DNA from: Paenibacillus sp. KS-LC4
GTDB lineage: Bacteria; Bacillota; Bacilli; Paenibacillales; Paenibacillaceae
NCBI RefSeq assembly: GCF_036894955.1
Contig: NZ_CP145905.1
Span: forward strand, 2,436,501 to 2,500,500
Direction: 5' to 3'
Length of the DNA stretch: 64,000 bases
Shown here: one piece after another, positions 27,318 through 35,849 of the stretch
Numbering within the stretch: the stretch's first letter is position 1
Layout of the letters: each line of letters opens with the position of its first letter
Program-made: the position numbers and the translations under genes
The notes under the pieces: model-generated
Database searches by the model: none
What the model was told of the DNA's origin: nothing
What the model saw: only the letters and a program-made list of their open reading frames with translations

Positions 27318-28066
27318 TGGACAAACGTTTATGTATCATCCCTTGCGGTTCAGCAAAAATATGGGATAAGCAGCCAACTGCGGGACCTCAGAAAGCGAAG
27401 AATGTATATACGGGGGTATTCGCAGGAACTTGTCAAAGATATGCGGAGGCTTTTTTTGACCACTGGGTTATTTTGTCCGCTAAGCATGGATTTCTATTTC
27501 CTGATGAAATTATTGAGGAGAGCTACAATGTAACATTCACGAAGCCATCTGATGGAGTAATAGGTATAGATCAACTGAAAGAGCAAGCTAGAACTAAAGG
27601 ACTCCTTGATTTCAAAGAAATAACCGTCTTGGGCGGGAAACATTATATAGATCGTGCCGTGAGGGTGTTTGAGCAGGGGAGCTCACTAGATTTTCCGCTT
27701 AGCGATTGTAAAGGTATGGGCTATATGCTCCAAAAGCTGACGAGTGCGCTTGGCTCTAATGTTACAATCCCAACAAATGAGAAGAAGAGCGTAACAGAAA
27801 AAGCAAATGATTCAGACAGAGTGATGGGTAAGTATGCCCCATTGTACCATTACATAAGAATTCAAACAGATGAAACAATCACCTTATCGCTTGAGCAGAT
27901 TGAATCAATCTTGGGCTTCAAGCTACCAGCATCAGCATTCAAATATCGTGCTTGGTGGTCGAATGATAAGACCCATTCACATGCAAAAGCATGGTTATTT
28001 GCTGAATGGAAAGTGGATATTGTAAGTTTGCCATCTATTAACTTTAGAAAAATGGATAAATTATGA
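27317..28066 (+). CDS. DUF6884-like protein with C-terminal DUF7662-like domain
   Basis: 249 residues in two parts. The N-terminal part (about 1-155) has IPCGSAKIW, a YTGVFA motif, WVILSAKHGFLFPDEIIE and VLGGKHY, the pattern I associate with DUF6884 (YaaA-like/deazaguanine-related superfamily). The C-terminal part (about 175-249), from MGKYAPLYHYI to SILGFKLPASAFKYRAWWSN and AKAWLFAEWKV, matches DUF7662. The ATG overlaps the stop of the GIY-YIG-like gene, so both are made together. The fusion may couple nucleotide chemistry or recognition to a nuclease partner; that is inference. Confidence 0.68.
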   Translation: MDKRLCIIPCGSAKIWDKQPTAGPQKAKNVYTGVFAGTCQRYAEAFFDHWVILSAKHGFLFPDEIIEESYNVTFTKPSDGVIGIDQLKEQARTKGLLDFKEITVLGGKHYIDRAVRVFEQGSSLDFPLSDCKGMGYMLQKLTSALGSNVTIPTNEKKSVTEKANDSDRVMGKYAPLYHYIRIQTDETITLSLEQIESILGFKLPASAFKYRAWWSNDKTHSHAKAWLFAEWKVDIVSLPSINFRKMDKL

Positions 28067-28148
28067 GGACTATAATGAATTTTGTTTGTTTTGACTATCT
28101 GGGCTAAGTATATAAATTGGGATATAACTCAACAGGAGTGGATACCAA

Positions 28149-29210
28149 ATGAAAATTGAAATAGCTGAATCTCTAATGTTGTCTTGGTTAAGACATGCAA
28201 AAAACTGTCAAATGGTTCAACTAAACTGGAAGCCATCGGTTAGTTCATGGGAATTACACAACGAAAACACCATTGAGTCAGTAATGAAGAGTACTGATGC
28301 ATACTTTAGCGAGAAGCATGGGTTGGACTTGTTTAAGAAGAACAGCTCAGTAGGTCAACTTCTTCAACAGGGAGAAATTGATGCTCTTGGTATCGAGATA
28401 AACAGTGGCGGCGTTCTGAGCATATACGCAATTGATGTAGCATTTCATGAAAATGGACTGAACTATGGCTCCAAGGAAGAGACTATCGCCAGAGTTATGA
28501 AGAAGATGGTTCGCACAGCTATGATTCTCCACGGGTTCTTTAACGTGATTAAAGGGGAAATCATCTTTGCCTCGCCTAAAGTTTATGGGATCATTAGCAA
28601 CCCTTTGCAGGAGTATCTCCAGGAATTACAGCAGCTACTTCAAAGCTTAGGATTGAACTTTCATTTCTCGTTTATCTGCAATGAGGATTTCAAAAATAAG
28701 ATTTATAACGTTGTGACAGCGCTATCCAGCACAGTTGCAGATACGTCGGAGTTATTCATGAGGGCGGTTCAGATGTCAAATATGTTTGCTGACGATACTG
28801 GTGTTGCGAAATTAGTTAAGGAACGTAAGCAAAGGGCAATAGGGAGCATTAATAAAACCAGAGAAACGGGATTTGATGAAATGAAAATTGGTATTCTCGT
28901 CAAATCCACCTTTGTTAGACTAAGTCATGATGAGCAAATTGATCCAGCTGAAGTTGAACGGCTTCAACAAGTTGATTATTCTAAAAAGACGTTTAATATC
29001 AATTACCCTGTATTGAAGGAATATGATGCTATAAAATCTCTTTCTAGCCAACGTACAGTTAATGGCTATCCACGATATTATGCTGACCTTTATTTTGTCC
29101 GAGAAAAACGGTATTTGTTATGCAACCATTGGGTTGAGGAACAAAGTAGAAGCTACTTTGAGTCATGGTTAAACAGAGTAGGGACGAGGCAGCATTCACA
29201 CCTAGAGTAA
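28149..29210 (+). CDS. Uncharacterised 353-residue protein, possibly restriction-endonuclease-like
   Basis: No family recognised with confidence. Near residue 75 QGEIDALGIEI is followed by LSIYAIDVAFHENGLNYGSKEETIARVMKKMVRT; an Asp strand followed by an Asp/Glu strand and a basic helix is the layout of PD-(D/E)XK nucleases, but the usual Lys is replaced (VAFHE). A GEIIFASPKV strand near 138 also fits an alpha/beta core. The C-terminal part (about 240-350) is a separate domain with SSQRTVNGYPRYY and a Trp/Tyr-rich end. AGGAG precedes the ATG; 82 bases separate it from the previous gene. It could belong to the same cassette. Confidence 0.6.
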   Translation: MKIEIAESLMLSWLRHAKNCQMVQLNWKPSVSSWELHNENTIESVMKSTDAYFSEKHGLDLFKKNSSVGQLLQQGEIDALGIEINSGGVLSIYAIDVAFHENGLNYGSKEETIARVMKKMVRTAMILHGFFNVIKGEIIFASPKVYGIISNPLQEYLQELQQLLQSLGLNFHFSFICNEDFKNKIYNVVTALSSTVADTSELFMRAVQMSNMFADDTGVAKLVKERKQRAIGSINKTRETGFDEMKIGILVKSTFVRLSHDEQIDPAEVERLQQVDYSKKTFNINYPVLKEYDAIKSLSSQRTVNGYPRYYADLYFVREKRYLLCNHWVEEQSRSYFESWLNRVGTRQHSHLE

Positions 29211-29519
29211 TCCTCCTAGATGCTTCATCGGTGTGGTAACTGTAGTCCTAAAAAAAAGAGAAAGCGCCATTTGTAGCAATTTTCAGAGTTTCGAGATTTT
29301 AATTACTGGCATCCTTGCTGGACAAGCTGCTCGTGATGTCGGGGCTAATTTTCTACGTACTGTCGGTCTATCCTATCGCAAATGGCTATGATTTATGGCT
29401 AATGCCTACCGATTCGGGTGGGAGAACTACTTCTAAAACTATTGTTAAAATGATAGTTTCAGAACTATAAGTAATCGTTAATAGAGCTTCCCAAAGAGGA
29501 GCTAAAGGAGGAAAAGGCA
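29211..29519. other. Intergenic stretch with a possible gene remnant
   Basis: A plus-strand frame (about 29300-29470) reads a hydrophobic segment LLVMSGLIFYVLSVYP then a polar tail ending IVKMIVSEL; it has an upstream stop, no start codon with a ribosome site, and no recognised family. It may be the end of a lost membrane protein. Otherwise only AT-rich DNA and the AGGAGG of the next gene. Confidence 0.4.
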
Positions 29520-30230
29520 ATGACTCAGTATAGTCGAGCGGCGTTTATCGAGACATTAGCGCCTCATGTTTTGCGAGCTCGGCGGGAGGGATCGCCGATG
29601 CTGCCATCGGTGAGACTCGCTCAAAATATTTTGGAAACTGGCTGCAAAATTCACGATTGGAATAATCTTGGCGGCATTAAAGTCGGTAAAGGTAAGCCTA
29701 ACGCCTACTGGCGTGGGAAGGCGGTCAATAAAGGAACATGGGAGGAGTACAACGGTAAGACGGTCAATATCACGGCTGCATTTAGGGCATATGATACCCT
29801 GTATGATTTTTACAAGGATCAAGATCTATTGTTTGGCCTCAGTCGTTACGCCCGTGTAAGGGCAGCTCAAACACCGGAGGAGCAAGCAGCAGCGCTGTGT
29901 GCCTGTGGATATGCGACTGACTCGGCTTATGCAAGCAAGCTGCTGGCAATTATTAAAGCGAATGACCTTAAAAAATATGATGTTGTTGAGGCAGATGCAC
30001 ATGAACATGCACATAAAGATGCACATACAGATGTAGAGGCAAATGCAGTAGCAGATGAACAAGAAATGAAGCTATCTGTGGCTCAGAAGAAAATGCTAGT
30101 AGCGGCGCTGCAATCCCTATTTGATCAAAAGGTAATTACAGACAAGACATGGATTGAGAAGGCGCAAAAAGGAACGCTTACCCTGTGGGAGTTGACCTGG
30201 CTAAATACGATTATACTCGCACGTAAATAA
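29520..30230 (+). CDS. Glucosaminidase-domain peptidoglycan hydrolase
   Basis: N-acetylglucosaminidase of the FlgJ/LytG type. Residues about 1-155: FIETLAPHVLRARREGSPMLPSVRLAQNILETG (Glu of ILETG is the expected catalytic residue), NNLGGIKVGKG, then FRAYDTLYDFYKDQDLLF and YATDSAYASKL. Ahead of the C-terminus lies a His/Ala/Asp/Glu-rich linker (about 160-185) and a helical C-terminal domain. There is no signal peptide, so release would need a holin or another path, as with phage endolysins or sporulation enzymes. GGAGG is eight bases before the start. No other phage genes are near. Confidence 0.85.
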   Translation: MTQYSRAAFIETLAPHVLRARREGSPMLPSVRLAQNILETGCKIHDWNNLGGIKVGKGKPNAYWRGKAVNKGTWEEYNGKTVNITAAFRAYDTLYDFYKDQDLLFGLSRYARVRAAQTPEEQAAALCACGYATDSAYASKLLAIIKANDLKKYDVVEADAHEHAHKDAHTDVEANAVADEQEMKLSVAQKKMLVAALQSLFDQKVITDKTWIEKAQKGTLTLWELTWLNTIILARK

Positions 30231-30231
30231 G

Positions 30232-30879
30232 TGAAAGCCCTACCGACCCAATAGTTAGTGAAGACGCAGGTGGAATTCCGTTTGTATTGCCACTTACCTC
30301 AGATGCAGAGAATATAACTCGAATAGCGGATATGTTTGACGGCTTTCTTTTTACAGGCGGGCACGATATTAATCCTGAAATTTATGGGGAGCAGATAGAG
30401 GCTGTTTGCGGAGAGCTGTGTCAGGAGCGAGATGTGATGGAGAGCGCCTTATTCAAACAAGTGATAGATTTGGATAAACCAGCATTCGGAATCTGCCGTG
30501 GATTACAGCTGTTTAACGCCTTGCTAGGAGGCATGTTGTATCAAGATATTCCGACTCAATTCAAGCCGGAGAGCAGCATTAAACATAAACAAGCTCCTCC
30601 ATATTCTGAACCTATTTATCATGTGTACATAGAAAAGGAGAACCCCTGCACCGAATCATCGAAACGGAGAACCTTAAAATCAATAGCTACCATCATCAGG
30701 GGATTAAGGAGCTGTCCAAGCAACTAATTTCTGTGGCAAAGGCTGAGGATGGTTTAATAGAAGCGGTTATGATGCCTGAGAAAAAGCTTGTTTTAGCCGT
30801 TCAGTGACATCCAGAGTGTAGCTAAAAATCGGATATACATAACTTTAGGCTATTTGAGGAATTTGTAAAATCGTGTTAG
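30232..30879 (+). pseudogene. Decayed class I glutamine amidotransferase (gamma-Glu-GABA hydrolase type)
   Basis: The frame starts without a start codon (GGIPFVLPLTSD...), keeps DGFLFTGGHDINPEIYGE and the nucleophile motif FGICRGLQLFNALLGG, then shifts frame near 30645 and continues as LHRIIETE...NSYHHQGIKEL. The catalytic motif VQWHPE is broken: the Trp codon has become TGA, and a second in-frame stop follows three codons later. The remaining end reads HNFRLFEEFVKSC. 5' truncation, frameshift and two nonsense changes make it a clear pseudogene of the PuuD family. Confidence 0.9.
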
Positions 30880-30997
30880 AGGTTAAACTACAGTGTATGG
30901 ATTAGCGCAGACATTGAGTCACATGCTACAATTGGGATAAACAATATGGAGCTATAACATCTATCAGTAGCTATATCTATTAAAGGAGGCAAGCGCT

Positions 30998-31093
30998 TTG
31001 AATTCAATATTGTTTATAGCGGGTTGGGCTATAGTTGGCATTTGTATTGGTGGTTTAATTGTGTTTATAAAATCCATGCCTAAGAAAAAATAA
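30998..31093 (+). CDS. Single-pass membrane micropeptide, 31 residues
   Basis: TTG start with a strong AAAGGAGG seven bases before. One hydrophobic helix (LFIAGWAIVGICIGGLIVFI) and a basic end KSMPKKK. A palindromic terminator follows 19 bases after the stop, so the gene is a self-contained unit. Function unknown; size and topology resemble regulatory or type I toxin peptides as well as sporulation micropeptides. Confidence 0.6.
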   Translation: MNSILFIAGWAIVGICIGGLIVFIKSMPKKK

Positions 31094-31112
31094 GCACGTC
31101 ATGTTAATCTCG

Positions 31113-31140
31113 CCGCTTCAGCTGAAGCGGTTTTTCTTTT
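31113..31140 (+). terminator. Intrinsic terminator after the micropeptide gene
   Basis: Perfect 18-base palindrome CCGCTTCAGCTGAAGCGG followed by TTTTTCTTTT. Confidence 0.85.
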
Positions 31141-31337
31141 GCTAACTTTATGTATTTTATTCCCCTTGGTTCCCCCACTCGGCTATACCGTCCTTTTAAA
31201 AATTTATCATCAAGGATCTGAACTACTCTACTTAGTTGAAAATATGGACTGCTCAAATGCATAGTTTTTGGATGTACTCATTCAATCCAATGACTGATAT
31301 ACTTACGAAAATTCAGCATTTGAGGAGTGGCCTGAGA

Positions 31338-31859
31338 ATGAATGGAGTTCGTTACAAAATAAGAGAAGTGTTGGACAGTGACCAAATAGATGCCTTTTTG
31401 CATAAAGCGCGAATTGGGAATCTGGGCATGGTTGATGGTCAGCTGCCATATGTGGTTCCGCTTAATTTTGTTTGGGCAAAGGGGAAGCTTTATTTTCATG
31501 GAGCCGCAGGCGGGAGGCGCAATCAGGTGATGAGTGCGAATTCCGAGGTCTGTTTTACGGTTTGCGAGGAATATGGAACTATTACCGATCCCGTACCTGC
31601 TAAGACGGACACGGCATATATGAGTGTTATGATTTTTGGAAAGGCCGAGCTTATTGATGATCTGGACGAGGCTACCTACATGCTGCAAGAAATGCTTCAT
31701 AAATATGTGCCTGGCTACTATAATCGTCCGTTGTCCAAGCAGCATGTAGACAAATATAGGTCTGCTATTTTCCAATCACCTGTTCAAGTCTACCGGGTTG
31801 ATCCTTATCATATTACGGCGAAAGCCAATCCAATCGAGGAAGAAAAAATGTACAAATAA
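31338..31859 (+). CDS. Pyridoxamine 5'-phosphate oxidase-like flavin protein (Nim family type)
   Basis: Split-barrel FMN-binding protein. YKIREV at the start, IDAFLHKARIGNLGMVDGQLPYVVPLNFVWAKGKLYFHGAAGGRRN and VCFTV are the FMN-binding part typical of the nitroimidazole-resistance-like PPOX group. ATG 31338 follows GAGGAG by ten bases; the longer frame from 31236 has no site. The BenE-like gene starts 19 bases after its stop, so they likely form an operon. Substrate unknown. Confidence 0.85.
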   Translation: MNGVRYKIREVLDSDQIDAFLHKARIGNLGMVDGQLPYVVPLNFVWAKGKLYFHGAAGGRRNQVMSANSEVCFTVCEEYGTITDPVPAKTDTAYMSVMIFGKAELIDDLDEATYMLQEMLHKYVPGYYNRPLSKQHVDKYRSAIFQSPVQVYRVDPYHITAKANPIEEEKMYK

Positions 31860-31878
31860 GAAAAATGAGGTTGTTAAC

Positions 31879-33123
31879 ATGTTAAAGAGAGTGCAAATGA
31901 ACCCAACATCATCTTCGCTGCGCGGCCGTGATTGGATATCGCCCACTATAGCTGCGTTAATTTCTGTCATTGTCAACTATGGGGGGACATTTATTCTCGT
32001 ATTTCAAGCGGCAAAGGTCGCGGGTCTGAGTCCCGAAATGACCGCTTCATGGATATTGTCAATTTCCGTAGGCGTGGGGATAACGGGTATATGGCTAAGC
32101 TATCGCTATCGTGAACCGATCATTACAGCTTGGTCAACACCAGGTGTGGCTTTTCTTGTGTCGGTATTAGCGATAACTCCCTATGAGGAAGCGATAGGTG
32201 CTTATATGATCTCCGCTTTAGGATTTATTGTTCTAGGACTGTCGGGAATGTTCGAAAGGTTCGTCCGGCTTATTCCTCCGGGCATTGCTTCTGGACTGCT
32301 AGCAGGTATTTTACTACAGTTTGGTATATCGGCCTTTGGCGGAGCGAAAGCTGATCCTTTGCTGGTCATTGTCTTGTTTGCTGTTTATGTACTATTAAAA
32401 AGGTATACGTCCCGTTATGCTATCGTCGGCATTTTAGTTATTGGACTTATTTATTTGATCAGCTTGGGAAAAGTAGATTTCAGCACGATCAAATTAGCTA
32501 TCGCTTCACCGGTATTCATCGTTCCTGCGTTTTCACTGCATGCTTTATTAGGTGTTGCCTTGCCGTTATTCATTATTACATTGACGGGACAATATATGCC
32601 TGGGATGCTAGTCTTGCGAAATGATGGGTTTAAGACGAGTGCGAATCCGATTTTGCTCGTAACGGGCTTGGGCTCGCTTGTAGCAGCGCCATTTGGCTCG
32701 CATGCTTTCAATGTAGCAGCTATTACTGCGGCGATTTGTACAGGGAAGGATGCGCACGAGGATTCAACAAAACGTTACATTGCGGGTATTGTCTGCGGCA
32801 TTTTTTATATAGTTGTTGGGATATTTGGTGTTACGCTGGCTGCTCTGTTTCTAATTCTTCCAGCTACCTTCATCGCGACGTTAGCGGGGCTCGCCTTGCT
32901 CGGGACAATTGGCAGCAGCCTTGCGGGCGCTTTAACGGAGCCCAAGGGTCGTGAGACCGCGCTCATTACTTTTTTGGCAACGGCAGCAAATGTTACATTG
33001 CTTGGTGTTGGCGGTGCATTCTGGGGTCTGGTTGCAGGCTTGGCCGCACATCTTTTGATCCATGGACAATTTCGCCGCAAACCTAATAAGGCGAGTGGCA
33101 TACAGCAAGGCGAACAAAAATAA
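31879..33123 (+). CDS. BenE-family benzoate/membrane transporter
   Basis: Polytopic transporter with about 12 hydrophobic segments. Diagnostic BenE stretches: ITAWSTPGVAFLVS (about residue 85), LIPPGIASGLLAGILLQFG (about 135), FIITLTGQYMPGMLVLRNDGF (about 230) and APFGSHAFNVAAITAAICTGKDAHED (about 275). ATG 31879 has AGG nine bases before. BenE takes up benzoate with protons in other bacteria; no benzoate-degrading genes are in the window, so the substrate here is open. Confidence 0.9.
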   Translation: MLKRVQMNPTSSSLRGRDWISPTIAALISVIVNYGGTFILVFQAAKVAGLSPEMTASWILSISVGVGITGIWLSYRYREPIITAWSTPGVAFLVSVLAITPYEEAIGAYMISALGFIVLGLSGMFERFVRLIPPGIASGLLAGILLQFGISAFGGAKADPLLVIVLFAVYVLLKRYTSRYAIVGILVIGLIYLISLGKVDFSTIKLAIASPVFIVPAFSLHALLGVALPLFIITLTGQYMPGMLVLRNDGFKTSANPILLVTGLGSLVAAPFGSHAFNVAAITAAICTGKDAHEDSTKRYIAGIVCGIFYIVVGIFGVTLAALFLILPATFIATLAGLALLGTIGSSLAGALTEPKGRETALITFLATAANVTLLGVGGAFWGLVAGLAAHLLIHGQFRRKPNKASGIQQGEQK

Positions 33124-33203
33124 TAAGCAGCATGTAATAGGAATATAGGTACAAATGGGCAGAAAGGGCTGGGGTTGCTTTAGCTTAGCCGGAGCTGCTT
33201 AAA

Positions 33204-34634
33204 TTATAAAAGCAGCTCCGCAAGACGCTGAATGCCCGTCTCTATTGCTAACTCGTCTACTTTAGCAAAGCCGAGCACCCATCCCTTTCGATCACTTTCC
33301 AAACCATAATTGCTAAGTGGATAAACACGTATGCCTTTTTCGAGCGCTTGGTTTGTAGCAGATTGTTCATCAAATGAGTTTTCCGCTTCAAGAAGCATAT
33401 GCAAGCCCGTCTCTACACCGCTAAGTTTAAACCGTGCACTTAGACCGGTCGCGATGATAGCCTTTGTCATGGCTTCGTGTCTGCGCCGATATACATTTCT
33501 GACCCTTCTCATATGGCGCATGAAATGCCCGTGCTCGATAAAATGGGCAAGCGTCAATTGCTCCATAATCGGAAGATGGCGATAGGTTAATTCATGGACA
33601 TGGGCAAGCTGGCGAATGGCCTCTGTTGGGCCAACAATGGCGGATATTCGAATGCCAGGAGCGACCATTTTGGAAAAACTCATCATATACAGCGTGCTCT
33701 GAGGCTGCTGGCTAAACAAGGTTGGGAGTGGGTCGCCGCGATATCGAAACTCGCTATCGTAGTCGTCCTCAACGATCCAAAACTGATGTTGAGCCGCCAT
33801 ATGCAGCAATTGCTGTCTGCGAGGCTCCGACGTAATCACCCCAACTGCACACTGATGTGAAGGAGTAACATAAACAAGCTTTGTTTGAGCGGGAATACGA
33901 TCTGCTTGTATTCCGTAATCGTCGACAGGGATGGGAAGTACATTCATGTGCCGATATTTCATCGCCATCCATGAAGCAGGAAAGCCCGGATCCTCTACGC
34001 AAACGGTTTCTCCTTCATTTAACAGAGCTTGGGCAATTAAATCCAGACTATGCTGTGCGCCCGAGGTTAATATGATTTGATCAATATGGACGTGGACGCC
34101 TCGCTCAAGTGACAAATAACGTTGAATCTGCTCGCGCAGCGGCACGAAGCCATAGGGGTTGCCGTAAGCCCAGCTGGCTAAATCTGTTTTTTTGGAGGCT
34201 TGTAAAAAAGAGTGTCTCCAGTTTGTTTGAAAATGTTGATCCAAATAAGGCTCGTGCGGGCTAAAGTCGATCTCCACATTTCTATTTTCCTTGCCTCTGA
34301 ACCAATGCTGCAACTGGCTGACTGCATCGTTTAATAAAGGCAGCTCAGGGGTAACAGGTCCCCCAGTTATAACTTCCTCCATAGAACGGCTTTTCTGGCT
34401 CCAGTCGCTAACTCGTGTTCCTCCGCGCCTGGAAGTAACCGTATAGCCTCGACTGAATAATTCCTCATACACAATCTGTATAGTTGAACGAGAGACACCG
34501 ACGAGCAGGGCGAGCTCACGAGTAGGCAGCAGCAATTCGCCGGGAGGCCAATTTCCGCTCGTAATATTATGTATCGCTTGATCAAGCAGCTGCTGCCAGA
34601 TGGGACGTGCGTCGTCACGGTTAACTTTGAGCAT
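33204..34634 (-). CDS. MocR/GntR-type transcriptional regulator with aminotransferase-like domain
   Basis: N-terminal GntR winged helix (about residues 10-75, LLPTRELALLVGVSRSTIQIVYEEL) joined to a fold-type I PLP domain (about 110-476). The PLP lysine is expected in MSFSKMVAPGIRISAI near 320; SGAQHSLDLIAQALL and EDPGFPASW are cofactor-pocket segments. Such PdxR-type regulators often sense PLP or amino-acid derivatives. It converges with the PPOX-BenE pair; a hairpin (33190-33220) covers its stop. No divergent target gene with a clear start lies upstream. Confidence 0.92.
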   Translation of the reverse strand: MLKVNRDDARPIWQQLLDQAIHNITSGNWPPGELLLPTRELALLVGVSRSTIQIVYEELFSRGYTVTSRRGGTRVSDWSQKSRSMEEVITGGPVTPELPLLNDAVSQLQHWFRGKENRNVEIDFSPHEPYLDQHFQTNWRHSFLQASKKTDLASWAYGNPYGFVPLREQIQRYLSLERGVHVHIDQIILTSGAQHSLDLIAQALLNEGETVCVEDPGFPASWMAMKYRHMNVLPIPVDDYGIQADRIPAQTKLVYVTPSHQCAVGVITSEPRRQQLLHMAAQHQFWIVEDDYDSEFRYRGDPLPTLFSQQPQSTLYMMSFSKMVAPGIRISAIVGPTEAIRQLAHVHELTYRHLPIMEQLTLAHFIEHGHFMRHMRRVRNVYRRRHEAMTKAIIATGLSARFKLSGVETGLHMLLEAENSFDEQSATNQALEKGIRVYPLSNYGLESDRKGWVLGFAKVDELAIETGIQRLAELLL

Positions 34635-35043
34635 CTATTTCACCTCTAGTTGTGGTTTCGTCAATAATAGGGCTTGTTCTGTTCATGAATGGGAGCTCTT
34701 ACTGTAACTTTAAACAAAATAAAGAAATATATCTATATTTATTCATTGCAGGCTCGACGAAAGGTTATAGGCTCTAATCAAAATAATGGATATAATCAAG
34801 CGTATAGAACTGTGCCAATGACGGTGATTGTGACCATTCTATTAGCTGCCCTTGCATCTAGGGATTTGACAAAAGGCACCTTAATTGGAGCAATAAAGGG
34901 ATAAGGGAGTGGGAAGTCGAAGAATAGGTATAAGGAGGGCAAAATATTGGACGTATAAGAAGTCATGGACACGGTTATATTTGATGCTTGCAGCGCTCGA
35001 AAACAATCAGCCGCATACAAAAAATAGATAGGGGATATGAACA
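34635..35043. other. Intergenic stretch, no convincing gene
   Basis: A plus-strand frame ends VTILLAALASRDLTKGTLIGAIKG (stop at about 34904): one hydrophobic helix without a ribosome site or a clear start, perhaps the C-terminal rest of a permease. The MocR promoter should be near 34640-34720. The rest is AT-rich, with AGGGGA before the esterase ATG. Confidence 0.4.
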
Positions 35044-35844
35044 ATGGCAATGATGCAGGTTCATTTTTATTCAAAGTCGATGAGAAGAGAAGTTACCTTT
35101 AATGCACTGATTCCATTAGACAAGTTTGAAATGCCGGGACAAGCGGCAGCGGAGAAAAAACCGATGAAGGCACTCTATTTATTAAATGGTTATACGGGAA
35201 GCTTCACGGACTGGATTAGCTACACAAGAATTAGGGAGCTTTCCAATAACCACCAAATCGCGGTGTTCATGCCATCCGGAGAAAATCATTTTTATGTGGA
35301 CGACCCAGGCAAAGGTGAATTATTCGGAGAATATGTCGGCAATGAATTGGTTGCGTTTACAAGGGAAATGTTCCCTTTGTCAGCAAGAAGAGAGGATACC
35401 TTTATTGGCGGTTTATCCATGGGCGGCTACGGTGCGATCCGTAATGGCTTGAAGTATGCCGGGAATTTCAGCAAAATTATGGCGTTCTCCTCTGCCATTT
35501 TACCCTATCAAATTGCGGGAGCTGCTGAGGATTATCGGGATGGAGTAGCGGATTACAACTATTTTACACGGGTATTCGGCGACTTAAATCAACTGCTAGG
35601 GAGCGATAAAGATCCGGAAGCGCTGATTTTAAACCTAAAACGGAGCAACGAGGAGATTCCTCGTATTTATATGGCTTGCGGTACCGAGGATTTTCTACTC
35701 GACGTCAATCAGAAGTTCCATAACTTTCTGGTTGCCGAAAATGTTGAAGTCTCGTATACCGAAAGCCCCGGTGCCCATACATGGGACTTTTGGAATGATT
35801 ACCTCGAAAAAGCGATCCTTTGGGCGCTGGATGATGAAAAATAA
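35044..35844 (+). CDS. Alpha/beta-hydrolase esterase (EstA/S-formylglutathione hydrolase-like)
   Basis: Serine esterase of the esterase D type. Oxyanion segment ALYLLNGYTGSFTDW near residue 45, nucleophile elbow GGLSMGGYGAIRNG (Ser about 120), acid in CGTEDFLLDVN (about 222) and catalytic His in GAHTWDFWNDY (about 250). 266 residues, no signal peptide, so cytoplasmic. It converges with the AraC gene six bases downstream. In a hemicellulose context it could be an acetyl-ester hydrolase; that is inference. Confidence 0.88.
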   Translation: MAMMQVHFYSKSMRREVTFNALIPLDKFEMPGQAAAEKKPMKALYLLNGYTGSFTDWISYTRIRELSNNHQIAVFMPSGENHFYVDDPGKGELFGEYVGNELVAFTREMFPLSARREDTFIGGLSMGGYGAIRNGLKYAGNFSKIMAFSSAILPYQIAGAAEDYRDGVADYNYFTRVFGDLNQLLGSDKDPEALILNLKRSNEEIPRIYMACGTEDFLLDVNQKFHNFLVAENVEVSYTESPGAHTWDFWNDYLEKAILWALDDEK

Positions 35845-35849
35845 CGGTT

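Noticed and set aside
25134..31140. Integrated prophage or integrative element using the tRNA genes as attachment site
   Set aside because: No integrase, no phage structural genes, and I found no second copy of a tRNA 3' end downstream; the glucosaminidase alone is not enough.
33190..33220. Hairpin CGGAGCTGCTT/AAGCAGCTCCG as terminator of the BenE gene
   Set aside because: Good stem but no T-tract on either side, and it overlaps the MocR stop codon; function left open.
34689..34904. 71-codon frame upstream of the esterase
   Set aside because: Only the last 24 residues look like a membrane helix; no start signal. At best a remnant, noted in the intergenic entry.
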